A DNA stretch of 64,000 bases from Dactylorhiza incarnata (lineage: Eukaryota > Streptophyta > Magnoliopsida > Asparagales > Orchidaceae): assembly GCA_033032865.1 (NCBI GenBank), contig JAWHQI010000509.1, forward strand, positions 558,001 to 622,000. The letters are read 5' to 3'. Within the stretch, counting starts at the first letter, position 1. Every line of letters starts with the position of its first letter. Positions 22,271-31,582 of the stretch are shown one piece after another. The notes beneath the pieces were generated by a model. The model was not told where the DNA came from. It ran no database searches and was given only the letters and a program-made list of their open reading frames with translations. Made by a program: the position numbers and the translations under genes.

Positions 22271-23067
22271 TATATGATATATTTATCACATCATTTATAA
22301 ATATTTTCATAATAAACTTAATTTTTACTTAAGTATTTATATGACAGTTCATACAAAGATTTTTAGTAGATTTGTCTTTTCTGATTGATATAATATTATG
22401 ATCTACACCATAAATTACCCAAAAACTTCAATAGTGTCATCGACTTAGGAATCCTTTATTAACCATACAGATGATTATCAACTAAGAAACCAAAGGTAAA
22501 TACAGACAAGTAAGATAGATCTCATCATACTGTTAAAAAAGGGTACTATCTCTGTTGCATACTTACATATAGTCTCGTACTGCTCTTTTACAAACATTGC
22601 AATTAAATTGCTCGACATATCAGCTCTAGTGCACTCATCAGTAGTTCTCAAAGAAGACTCCATGCTTTAATCAACGGTATCACCTAATGGTAAATAGAGT
22701 GGGTAGCTAAGATGAAGATAGCCCAATTGCCAATTTCACCTTGTTCTACTAATCTTTTTTATTGCAAAGGCAAAAAAGAAAAGGAAGATAATCTTTTTTT
22801 CATTCTTTTCTCCTTCTATGACTTTAGACATTTCTTAGCTGCCAAAGAAGGGAGCATGTAAATGAACTGACTCTCACTTTATGATAAATGATCCATTTAG
22901 CACAAAAATGATTCATCCTACAATGGAGATTTCAATTCAGCAGAATTTATTTAGATATAATAAGGGAACCATATTTTAGAGCACAAACTATGCGATCAAA
23001 TATACCATCATCTATATGCTGCAAACTGAAATCACTTCGCCTTTTTATATACAATTCTAATCAATAA
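22271..23067 (-). other. CLPX intron, no recognised feature
   Basis: AT-rich intronic sequence. A 61-residue minus-strand frame (22478-22663) has no recognised domain and no conserved ClpX sequence. I see no other structure. Confidence 0.6.
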
Positions 23068-23165
23068 AAAAGGGGCAGCCCGGTGCACAAAGCAACCCCT
23101 CGCAGCGAGTCCGGGGAAGGGTCCCACCACAAGGGTGAAATGTAGGCAAACCTTACACTGCATAC
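23068..23165 (-). mobile_element. Truncated Au-type SINE (3' body only)
   Basis: Contains GGGGCAGCCCGGTGCACAAAG, CGAGTCCGGGGAAGGGTC and CACAAGGGTGAAATGTAGGC, the same body as the fuller copy at 29924-30106. The tRNA-like head with boxes A and B is missing. Confidence 0.8.
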
Positions 23166-23785
23166 AAATTTCTAATCAATACAACAACAACAGCACCCAT
23201 ATAGTCCCCAATCATTGGGGGTATGGGCAGGGGAAGATTGGAAACAGACCTAATCTTTGGCACTATGCACAAAGTGGCTTCTCTCACAGGAGAAAGACCT
23301 AACCTTTGACAATAAATGCACAAAGTGGCTGATCACAGAGTACCACTGAAATAGTGGCCCCCTATACCGCCGCATTTGCTGCGGAATCATGCCCTCAAAT
23401 CAAAGCCAAAGACATCAGAGAGAGCAGACCCAAGAATCCATTTTGATTTATGTGCACATAACCATACTTCCTTCATTCAGCATCCAGAGCATTGGTGAAG
23501 CACATACTATCTGATACGCTACACAAGCACTGAGTAAGAAATACAACTCATTTAGATAAATAAGGAACCCTTTGTTCAATTTTCAGGTTACGGGAAAGAT
23601 AGCAATGCATTGAAGACAATGCACTCCACAAGTTAGGCTTTACAAGCACATAATACCCATGCGGCCATGCTTATAGACAATAACCACTTTATACTGTTTT
23701 GAAAAATTAATACTTTTTATTCATTGGAACTTGATAATGGGATACCGAAGAATACAAAAAAGGAAAGAATGGTTGTGAGATCTTC
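23166..23785 (-). other. CLPX intron, no recognised feature
   Basis: No coding potential or repeat boundary recognised. Confidence 0.5.
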
Positions 23786-23788
23786 TAA

Positions 23789-24109
23789 AGGCTCCGTTTG
23801 GGACAGTGGTGGCGGTGGGAAAAGTTATATTCCCACCGCAAATGTTGCTTTGGAGGCGTTTCGTGTCCAGGTGGTGGGAAAAGTGTGTCAAAAAGGTGTT
23901 TTGGGGACTTCTCATAAAGCAGTGAACCCTCCCACTTCCAGAAAAGCTAAAAAGATCTTTCCAAGTTTTCATGCTTCTTTTCCAATAGGTCAGCATCCCC
24001 CTTCACCTCCAACGGCTTTTCTTACGACAACTTTTCTGACAACTCTAATCTCACCATTGATTCCCTGTCACCGCCTTTCCTACCGTCACAACCGTCTCAA
24101 ACAGAGCCC
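23789..24109. mobile_element. Tourist-like MITE with TAA target duplication
   Basis: Left end AGGCTCCGTTTGGGACAGTG, right end (complement) GGGCTCTGTTTGAGACGGTT. TAA flanks both sides (23786-23788 and 24110-24112), the target duplication of PIF/Harbinger elements. Same terminal family as the MITE at 6948-7130, but the interior differs. Confidence 0.75.
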
Positions 24110-24179
24110 TAATCCGCAGAAGGCTTGTCGCTCTCTGCAGCCCCCCTGCAGCGACGCTCTAGAAGGAGCTATTTTGGCG

Positions 24180-24637
24180 TAAAATCAAGGAGCCTGATGA
24201 TCACATCGGCCGATCTTCGTTCGAGTTTGAGGACAAGCTCGTTTAGAAGGTCGGGTGAGATGTTATGGGCCTCAAGAGGCAGGCTTAGTTATTGTTATTT
24301 TTAATGTATTTTATTATTATCATTTTATTAATGTCGAGTAATTAAGATGTTAGTTAAGAATTAGTCATTATGGGTTTTGTAGACTATTTAAAGGCATGTG
24401 TTGTTTGAGTGAAGGTATCCAAGAAAGTTAATTCTATTTCCTTTGTATTCAAGAGATTATAGTATCTCTCTCTCTCTCTCTCTCTCTACGAGCACATGTT
24501 GTCTAGGCAGCCGCAGTTTCGGCTGCACAGTATCCTCCGCCTCTGTTTTCTCCACCTCTGTTTTCTCCGCCTCTGCTTTCTCCGTATCTGGCCATCCTCC
24601 GGCGACTCTACTGACGCAACGGGCTAGGCCCATAACA
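24180..24637 (+). mobile_element. 3' fragment of a chromovirus: end of pol plus one LTR
   Basis: The plus strand at 24205-24240 encodes SSFEFEDKLV, the usual end of a chromovirus Pol after the chromodomain. It is followed by an LTR (24261-24637) that starts TGTTATGGGCC and ends GGCCCATAACA, a strong inverted terminus. The rest of the element is absent. A diverged LTR of the same kind lies at 26440-26712. Confidence 0.7.
24462..24487. repeat. (CT)n microsatellite inside the LTR
   Basis: CT run after AGTAT, within the chromovirus LTR. Confidence 0.9.
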
Positions 24638-24699
24638 CAATCCTGATTAGAAGAAAGGTTATAATCAACATAGGTGCATCCAAAAACGCATGGTACTAC

Positions 24700-25200
24700 G
24701 GAATACAGAGAGTCCTAGAGAAAAAAAAATGGAGAAGAGAACTCTCCGATGTAAGAAAATTAGAGCATGCAGACTATAAGATAGCAGGAGGTTAACTTGG
24801 CATTATCCCAAAAATAAGATGAGGCATGCATATGAGGGACAACAGTACTGATAGTTTCAACCAAGTGTCGAATTTTTCTCTCATCAATACCATTTTTTTT
24901 AGTATAGGTGCAAGAGGATGGTGGGACGATTCCCTGGATGACATAAAGGTTTTCATGAGAATAATCACGAGCATTGTTAGACCGAAGAATACAAAAAAGA
25001 GCATGTTGGGAAGTAAAAAACTCGAAAAAGGCTAAACAACTCACTTCAATCTTTAAGTAAAAATAAGCAAATCGTTCTAGAATAATCATCAATGAAGCAA
25101 ACATAATACCAAAAGCCAAGCTTTGATGTTGTTGGGAAGTAACACATGATGTTTTCCCAGTTGACAAGGACACTCTAAGCTCGTAAGACTTGATAAAACA
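24700..25200 (-). pseudogene. copia integrase fragment
   Basis: Minus-strand pieces in 24760-25173 match the integrase core: LRSNNARDYSHENL for the catalytic DN(A/G)xEY region, then CTYTKKNGIDERKIRHLVET with the catalytic Glu context, then FWDNAKLTSCYLI. No LTRs are attached. It is most similar in character to the integrase of the 39228-44337 element. Confidence 0.75.
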
Positions 25201-26039
25201 GGAATCACAGTTTATTGTTAGAAAACTTCAACTGCATATGGCTTAAGTTAATTTTCTTTAGTAAGAAAAAAGCTTAGGAAAAAACAAAAGAATATATCGA
25301 CCGAATAAGACCTAAGAAATTTTCATTTTTGAAGGAAATGTGTGAGTCTTAACCAGTGCTTCAGAAATAAAAATCAGGGCCACTACCTCAAGACACCCTA
25401 TGAAATACGCCGATATCATATGTTTGAATCTGCCTGAGTTTTTCAGTTGTAGACTCATAAGGAGGCCCTGTAGATTGTTCTAATTAAGATACTAGTTAGT
25501 AAGCTGTTGGGATAAATTTATGGATTGTTTCAAATAACACTATGATGTTTAGGCCAATTGAGACTACTTAACTGAATTATGTCATGAAGCTAGCTGAGTC
25601 AAGACAACTCTCAGTATCTTTCCTAATTTCTGAAAGTAAAACTCACTTGTTTTAGAAAACAAAAAACAAAATAGCCCTGGGGACGTATCCAGAAAGGAAC
25701 AAAAGTGCTCCAAACAGTACAAAAATAGCATGTTTCAAATATTTCAGCTAGATAGCTAATAATATCTCAGCAACATATTCTGGGATCTGCAGGAAATCTG
25801 ATCAGAGCTACCTAAGTGGTGGATATAAGACAATAGCTAAAACTTGCAGTTATATTGTTTTATGGTTGTTATGGCTCAGCATATTCTCTAGTAACAAGCG
25901 GAAAATACAAAGCGTAAGGAGTACAACTTTTAAAAAAGATCAATATTTTTCTGATTAACATATGTTCTGTTACCAAGCAGAACTGGGAAAAAAATTTGAG
26001 ATGCAGTTTTTAGAACAAAAAGAAAATTTGATGACTCAC

Positions 26040-26117
26040 AGTTCCTTCAAGCATTTTCAGTAATGCTTGCTGAACGCCTTCACCAGAAACATCTCTACTG
26101 ATATTTAGACTCTCTGC
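26040..26117 (-). CDS. CLPX: CLPX exon: pore-loop segment ([16 protein letters not shown])
   Basis: Twenty-six codons, [20 protein letters not shown] then KMLEGT. The [14 protein letters not shown] stretch is near-invariant in ClpX and forms the loop lining the substrate pore. Donor GTGAGT and acceptor TAACTGCAG are canonical, both phase 0. An 83-bp intron separates it from the Walker B exon. Confidence 0.96.
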
Positions 26118-26200
26118 CTGCAGTTACAAGAAAATTTGCAAGCATTGACACCACCTAAATGATATTATAAGCTGAAGCATTTCCCTGAAAAATACAATAC

Positions 26201-26275
26201 CTTCTTGGTAATTTTATCAACTTCGTCTATGTACACAATACCCTGTTGTGCAGCTTGCACATTGAAGTCGGCAAC
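26201..26275 (-). CDS. CLPX: CLPX exon: Walker B motif
   Basis: Twenty-five codons, VADFNVQAAQQGIVYIDEVD then KITKK. GIVYIDEVDKI is the Walker B motif of ClpX; Asp and Glu coordinate magnesium and activate water for ATP hydrolysis. ClpX is the AAA+ unfoldase that feeds substrates to the ClpP peptidase in the mitochondrial matrix. Donor GTATTG and acceptor TTTTTTCTAG are canonical. The preceding exon, with Walker A and GYVGEDVE, was looked for on the minus strand up to 64000 and not recognised. The intron is therefore over 37 kb, or the gene is cut here. Confidence 0.96.
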
Positions 26276-26439
26276 CTAGAAAAAATAAGATACCAGCACA
26301 ATTAAAATGAGTAGATTTTCAAGTAAACAAGGGATAGAACGTATTAGATGCATTTATGATAACTCATAAAAAATGCATGCATGGAAATTTTACTTATTAA
26401 ACTAATCTGGTACAAGATTGGGGATGTAAACCTCAGAAC

Positions 26440-26712
26440 AATGATGGCATTGGCCTCACATCGTTATCATTTTGGGTCTTCATGATCGCAAGTCTATCGC
26501 TTTATGTGTTTGTCTTTATTATGAGTTGTTAGTAAGTCTTTCTTTTAAATCTTAGTATTATTATAATAAATCAAAGTGTTATGACTTATTACTATTATGT
26601 CATTGTCCCTTAAATGAGATTGTGGTGGAGCGTTCTCTCTCTAAGCACACCTCGCTTAGGCAGCTGCAATTTTGGCTCCATGTATCCCCTATACGGGTTA
26701 CCCTAACAAATG
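26440..26712 (+). repeat. Decayed solo LTR related to 24261-24637
   Basis: Shares the blocks GGCCTCA near the start and CTCTCTCTAAGCAC, GGCAGCTGCAATTTTGGCT and GTATCC near the end with the LTR at 24261-24637. No internal region is attached. Confidence 0.55.
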
Positions 26713-27262
26713 ACTCCAAAGTTGTTAATGTAACAACGCGATCATCAAATATACTATGCATGCACCAATAACATACACATAATCCAGGGTAAAATGAATA
26801 GGTTGACACTAGGTTTAATTACATCCAAACATAGCACCTATGATAATTTCTTTTACTGCAAGTGAAGTTTATCTTGTGATCTAAACAATTTCCAAGCTTT
26901 TATTGAAACCAAAAATATACCACTACCTACCAAATCATACACATAAGCCGAATCTGAAAAGGAATATAGTAATATGCCAATGTGGACCTTGTACAAGCTT
27001 TCGAAATGTTTCAAGGGATGTATTATCAGTCTTCATTATCATGATGAGCAAAGTAAAACTTTACAGCATTAGAAATGAGAGCTATATCGTGGGAAATTTG
27101 GAGGCATAGGTTGCAATAACAGTGAAAGCAATAACACTTACTTCGGTGGAGCATAAATTAAAGTATAAATTAAACAAATATTAAGCTAGAGATCAAAATG
27201 TCTACCAGTGTTGTATGCCAAAGCTAATGTTGCAGAAATCTCCCAACATGTTGGTTGATATA

Positions 27263-29494
27263 TGTTACGGTGGAGAGATTTCCAGGAGCACGAGTCGAGA
27301 GAGAATACTCAAAGACGAAATTGCACTAATATCATAACACTAGATACAAATCAGAAGGCAAGCTCCCGCCAAGCTCTCAGAAGTTGGGTCCCCAAAAGAA
27401 ATCGTCTCAAATAGAGACCAAAATCGTAATAGATGAAACGATAACCCTAAGATTCACTTCGCCTCCAAATATAGGGAGTGAGGCCTCTTACTAATTACCA
27501 AAAAATCCTTCATAAAGAAAAGTACATAAAAGACAAAATAAAACACACTAGGTTATCATTGTCGCGTGTGCATATCAATACATTCATCTTGAAAATCGAC
27601 CTCGTCCTCGAGGTTGAGTCTCCGTCATGTGGTTAGTACTGGTAAACTCGCAAGTTAGCACCAGCTGATGTGTCGGGGGCTTTGTCTGGTCGCGCATAGT
27701 CGATCTCGAGGGCCACAAAGTCAACTATGTCGATGTCCTCCAATTCATTGCCAATGATGGTGTGGAACTCCTTAATAAAATGGACGTGGGTAGGAGAGTA
27801 TGGTTGTTTGTAGCAGACACACAACCTCTTACTCCTCATTTCACGATACTCCTGATTGGATAAGCGGTGAATCAGAATGGGACAGTTGTTGTGTGGGGGA
27901 ACGATGTTTGGTCGAGGAAGAGGGGGGTGGTTTAGGAGTACAGGAGACATATGGTTGGTGGGGGGCTTGAAGGGAGTGGATGTAGAGTGCAGATCCATTT
28001 AAGCCGCAATGAATTCGGCTTCAACGAGTAGGGAGTAGTTCAATGCTTAGTTGATGGTGGGTGGATAGAGGATGTGGAGTCAAGCTCAGATATGGGGTTG
28101 TAGGTCATGCATAAAGTATTCTAAGTAATGGTCAGGTGAAAGGTTTGTCGCATGTGTGACCAGTTCGATGAAGTCGTCCACATAGGAGTAGATGGCGCCT
28201 GCCTGGCAAACCCGCGCAAGGAATTCAATCGCATTACCAGATTAGCGATGATCGTAACGATGTATGAGGGCCTCTGTGAGAGTGGCCTAAGTGAGACCCA
28301 GAACTAACGGAGACAACGATTCCTTTTATGCCAATGGGGGAGGCAGAGACCTTTTGTGACTGTTGTATGGTGGAGGTCAAAGTACTGCTCTGCGCAGGCA
28401 ATCCTATGGGTCGGTGTCGTTGAATGTTGGAATGTTGATGCGATGGTGGATCGGGAGAGGCAGTCCAACATGAGTTGCATCCCCGGGGAATGACTCGCTT
28501 GGGGATCCCAAGACAGTGGCGACGTTCATTGATGGTTGGCCCGACTACATGGTGAGAGCAATGCCAAGATCGACGTGAACTGTTTGTCTTGCCAGTGTTA
28601 ATGGTGATGGGAGCACACTCGAGGCCATACACACGATTGTCCAACATTTGGCATGTCTTGGACATAAGAGGTAGATGTTGGAAGAGAAAAGGAGCCCGCC
28701 GATGTTGCGAGGGTTGAAAGAGGAGCCCCAACAGGTTGTGTCCCATAGAAAGGGCAGTTGTAGCAGCCAACAAAATTCTGCGCCGACAAAAAATGGCGAC
28801 AGTGGCGAAATACTGTGCGGTTGAAACAACTTCACTCGGCAATCGAGATGGGCGGAGTTTGGCGAGGGAATGTCGAAACGAAGGGCCGGCATAAATCTAG
28901 TCATTCTGAACTATACGGGATAGGAGGACGCAGTTCAGCGACAATGACAGGATCGGTGCACGATGGAGTGCGGAAAACGATGGTTGTATTGGATGGAAAA
29001 GAAGAAATCACGGATCAAGGGCGCTAGGGATCAAGGTCGTGGATGACATCCTGGATCGAAGACGGGATAGACCGAGGGTGCGAGGAGGGGATCACATGTC
29101 CTATCGAGGACAGAGGGGCGTGTCGAAGTCGCTCCTTCCCGAGCCGATCGAAGATGAGAAGTCATGGGTGAGACAATATTTGGTTCCAATGTTACAATGG
29201 AGACGTTTCTACGAGTCAAAGTTGAGAGAGAGAATACTAAAAACACAAAATTGCACTAAAATGATAACATTGGATACAAATAGGGAGATAAGCTCTCGGA
29301 GACTGGGTACTCCAAAAAACCTCTTTCAAATGAGAGCCCACAATGATAAGAGATGAAAAGGTAACACAGACTCAGTAGTCTTCTCCTTACATAGAGAGTG
29401 AGATTCACTTACAAATTACCAAAAAGTTTTTCATAAAAAAGTGCATAAATGACGATAAAACACCCCAGGTCGTCGTTGTGCATGCATAATAACA
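27263..29494 (-). mobile_element. Internally deleted Reina-like chromovirus
   Basis: Two LTRs (27263-27582 and 29190-29494) share TGTTAC at the start and a long series of common blocks, including GAGAGAATACT and ACAAATTACCAAAAA-type sequence. Only 1.6 kb lies between them. It encodes gag on the minus strand, followed directly by the last residues of Pol (LEDEVDFQDE) at the left LTR. Protease, RT, RNase H and integrase are missing. A target duplication was not found. Confidence 0.75.
27583..28905 (-). pseudogene. Reina-like gag remnant fused to Pol end
   Basis: The minus-strand frame 27633-27998 contains RLSNQEYREMRSKRLCVCYK, corresponding to the zinc-knuckle region of Reina Gag. Compare the intact element at 52143-57942, which has LTWPEMQARKEKGLCFNCDE. 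Two of the knuckle Cys/His ligands are lost. Continuing frames to about 28905 are Pro/Ser-rich, as in the Reina Gag linker, with several shifts. This deletion derivative could at best make a Gag-like protein and is broken. Confidence 0.65.
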
Positions 29495-29923
29495 TTTCAT
29501 TTTAGTTAAGGGTTGGAACACTACCAAAAAGGTTATCTATGAGAAAATTGTAGTTTTGATTATGGATGTCTATATATCAAGATATTTCCTGACCTATTGT
29601 TGAAGGGTTGGAACACCCCAAGAAACTGTTGTTTTGATAATTACAACATTGATTAAAATGTTAAACTTGAAAAAAAATTGATTTATAAAATAAGATAGGC
29701 CTTAATAATCTTTAGAAGTTAATGCTCTCATATTTATTAACTATTATTGTTATGGATTCTTATTTTTGTTAATAGTTAATTTTTAGAAATGTTTGACTTA
29801 CTAATTGTTATTGCTAAGATTTAGGAATGATTTGCTGCATTAGTGTATTTAAAAGTTAGAAGTATATATATACAGAATTAGAAGTCTGATATTCTAATTT
29901 CTTCAATAAACCCCAGCAATCTA

Positions 29924-30106
29924 AAAGGGTAGCCCAGTGCACAAAGCATCCCCGCACAGCGAGGGTCCGGGAAAGGATCTCACCACAAGGGTGAAATGTA
30001 GGCAAACCTTACCCTGTATTTTTGCAAGAGGCAACTTCCAGGACTCGAACCGGTGACCTCAAGATCAAACGACAACACCCCAACTGGTGCGCCAAGGCTC
30101 CCCTTC
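29924..30106 (-). mobile_element. Au-type SINE, full length or nearly so
   Basis: On the minus strand the tRNA-like head starts GGGGAGCCTTGGCGCACCAG. Box A is at 30083-30094 and box B, GGTTCGAGTCC, at 30041-30051. The body contains CTTTGTGCACTGGGCTACCC and ends in a short A/T tail. This matches the Au SINE architecture widespread in angiosperms. RNA polymerase III would transcribe it leftwards. It sits only 53 bp from the copia at 30160. Confidence 0.85.
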
Positions 30107-30159
30107 AATCTGATATCTGAAATTTCAAACTCAAACAAATATAAACTTGATATACCCGT

Positions 30160-30334
30160 TGTTAAATGTCAAGTAACCCCCTCACCGGGTGGTGAGGATA
30201 AGAGTGGCTAAGCCTAAGCCCGGTTTTTTCCCTGGGAGATATAGAGGACGGTCGAGGGCTGGAGGAAACAGATCGCGTGCGAGACGGACAAAACCCTAAG
30301 GTTCGTTTCTCGGTTTCTCCTCTTCGTCTTAACA
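30160..30334 (+). repeat. 5' LTR of copia 30160-35274
   Basis: TGTTAAATGTC to GTCTTAACA. Contains ATATAGAG as a possible TATA-like box near the middle. Confidence 0.95.
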
Positions 30335-30346
30335 TGGTATCAGAGG
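30335..30346 (+). other. Primer-binding site, tRNA-iMet
   Basis: TGGTATCAGAGG immediately after the LTR, eleven of twelve bases of the standard copia primer site. Confidence 0.92.
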
Positions 30347-30433
30347 AGTTCTTCCCGTCGACCTGAGGGCCCGTCGTGTCGATCCCGTCGATCGTTCCTG
30401 CTGCCGTTTCCGTCTTCGCTCAAGCCGCTGCTG

Positions 30434-30589
30434 CCGCACGTCGTTCCGATTCCTTGTCGTGCCGCTGCTGCCGCTCGTCGTGCCGATCTCTCGCCGCTGC
30501 TGCCGCTGCTGCCGCACGTCGTTCCGATTCCTTGTCGTGCCGCTGCTGCCGCTCGTCGTGCCGATCTCTCGCCGCTGCTGCCGCTGCTG
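30434..30589 (+). repeat. 78-bp exact tandem duplication in copia leader, CTGCCG-rich
   Basis: Two adjacent 78-bp copies starting CCGCACGTCGTTCCGATTCC (30434 and 30512) appear identical. The flanking leader is full of GCTGCCGCTGCTGCC runs. It lies between the primer-binding site and gag. The Ala/Ser/Arg-rich frames here are not considered genes. Confidence 0.85.
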
Positions 30590-30847
30590 CAGCTGGTGTT
30601 CTGATCCTTGTGCCGATCCCGCCTGTGATCGTCGACTCTGTGTCCTGTCGACGTTCTGGGCTGCTGCTGTGCTTCTGCCGTGATTTCGCTGCCGCTGCCG
30701 CTGCCGTGACCTGAAGGTCCGGCCCTGCCGTTATCCTGCTGCCGTGACCTGAAGGTCCTGCTGCCGTGGTTCTGACCTGAAGGTCCCCCTGCTGCTGCTG
30801 TTGGTATTCCGTCTGCTTCCTGAAGGACCTCCGGCTTGTGTGCCCGT

Positions 30848-31582
30848 ATGGATGACAACTTGAAAAGTGCAAATGCCTCCGAAGGGACAGTTAACCAACC
30901 CAGACACTACAGTGGAGGGAGTTCTAACATGGACTTCAGTCAAGGTGTTACTCACATTAAACTCAATGGAAGGAATTACCTTCTATGGGCTCAGTCCATG
31001 AGGATTTTCATTGGGAGCCGTCAAAGACTGGGTTTTCTCACAGGATCCAAGCCGGCTCCAAACAAGACCGATCCCAAATACGAGGAATGGGAAGGTGAGA
31101 ATCTCACAGTGATTAATTGGCTTGTCAATTCTATGGAACCCAAGATTGCAAGCCACTTTCTATTCTGTGAAACTGCAAAAGAAATGTGGGAACAGATCGA
31201 ACGAAATTACTCAAAAAAGAAGGACTTAGCGAGAATATATCAACTCCAAACTGAACAGATCCACATGGCTGGAATGAGGGATTTCGAAGAATATTATGGC
31301 AAGTTGACCCATAAGTGGGCTGAAATTGATCAGTATTCTGCTATTCAGACTATTGAAGACTACAAGACTGAACTCATGCAACAGAGGGTATTTCAGATGC
31401 TCTCTGGTCTCCCTCCTGAACTTGAATTCCAGAGGGTTCAGATGTTGGGACGTGATTCTGTGCCTGATCTAGAGACTGTGGCTCACTATATTAGGGGAGA
31501 AGCTAGTCGTATAAACTCCCTTCGTTCAGGTACTCATGTGGGTCATGAGGTGTCTGCCCTTGCTGCTGAACAGAAGAAATGA
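30848..31582 (+). pseudogene. copia gag, stopped by UGA before the zinc knuckle
   Basis: Starts ATG GAT GAC (MDDNLKSANASEG) and reads 244 residues of copia Gag, with DFSQGVTHIKLNGRNYLLWA and WEQIERNYSKKKDLARIYQL in the capsid region. A TGA at 31580-31582 interrupts the frame after ALAAEQKK. The same frame continues beyond with HPRNMRQEDKSKMKCPHCGK, the zinc knuckle. The element at 17239-22265 has a TAG at the corresponding codon. Either both decayed independently or the stop has a role. Confidence 0.85.

Noticed and set aside
22478..22663. 61-residue minus-strand frame in a CLPX intron (starts MESSLRTTDECTR)
   Set aside because: Considered as a CLPX exon, but the neighbouring exons already join in phase and the peptide does not match ClpX.
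30340..30872. Ala/Arg/Gln-rich frames on both strands in the copia leader
   Set aside because: Low-complexity translation of CTGCCG repeats between primer site and gag.
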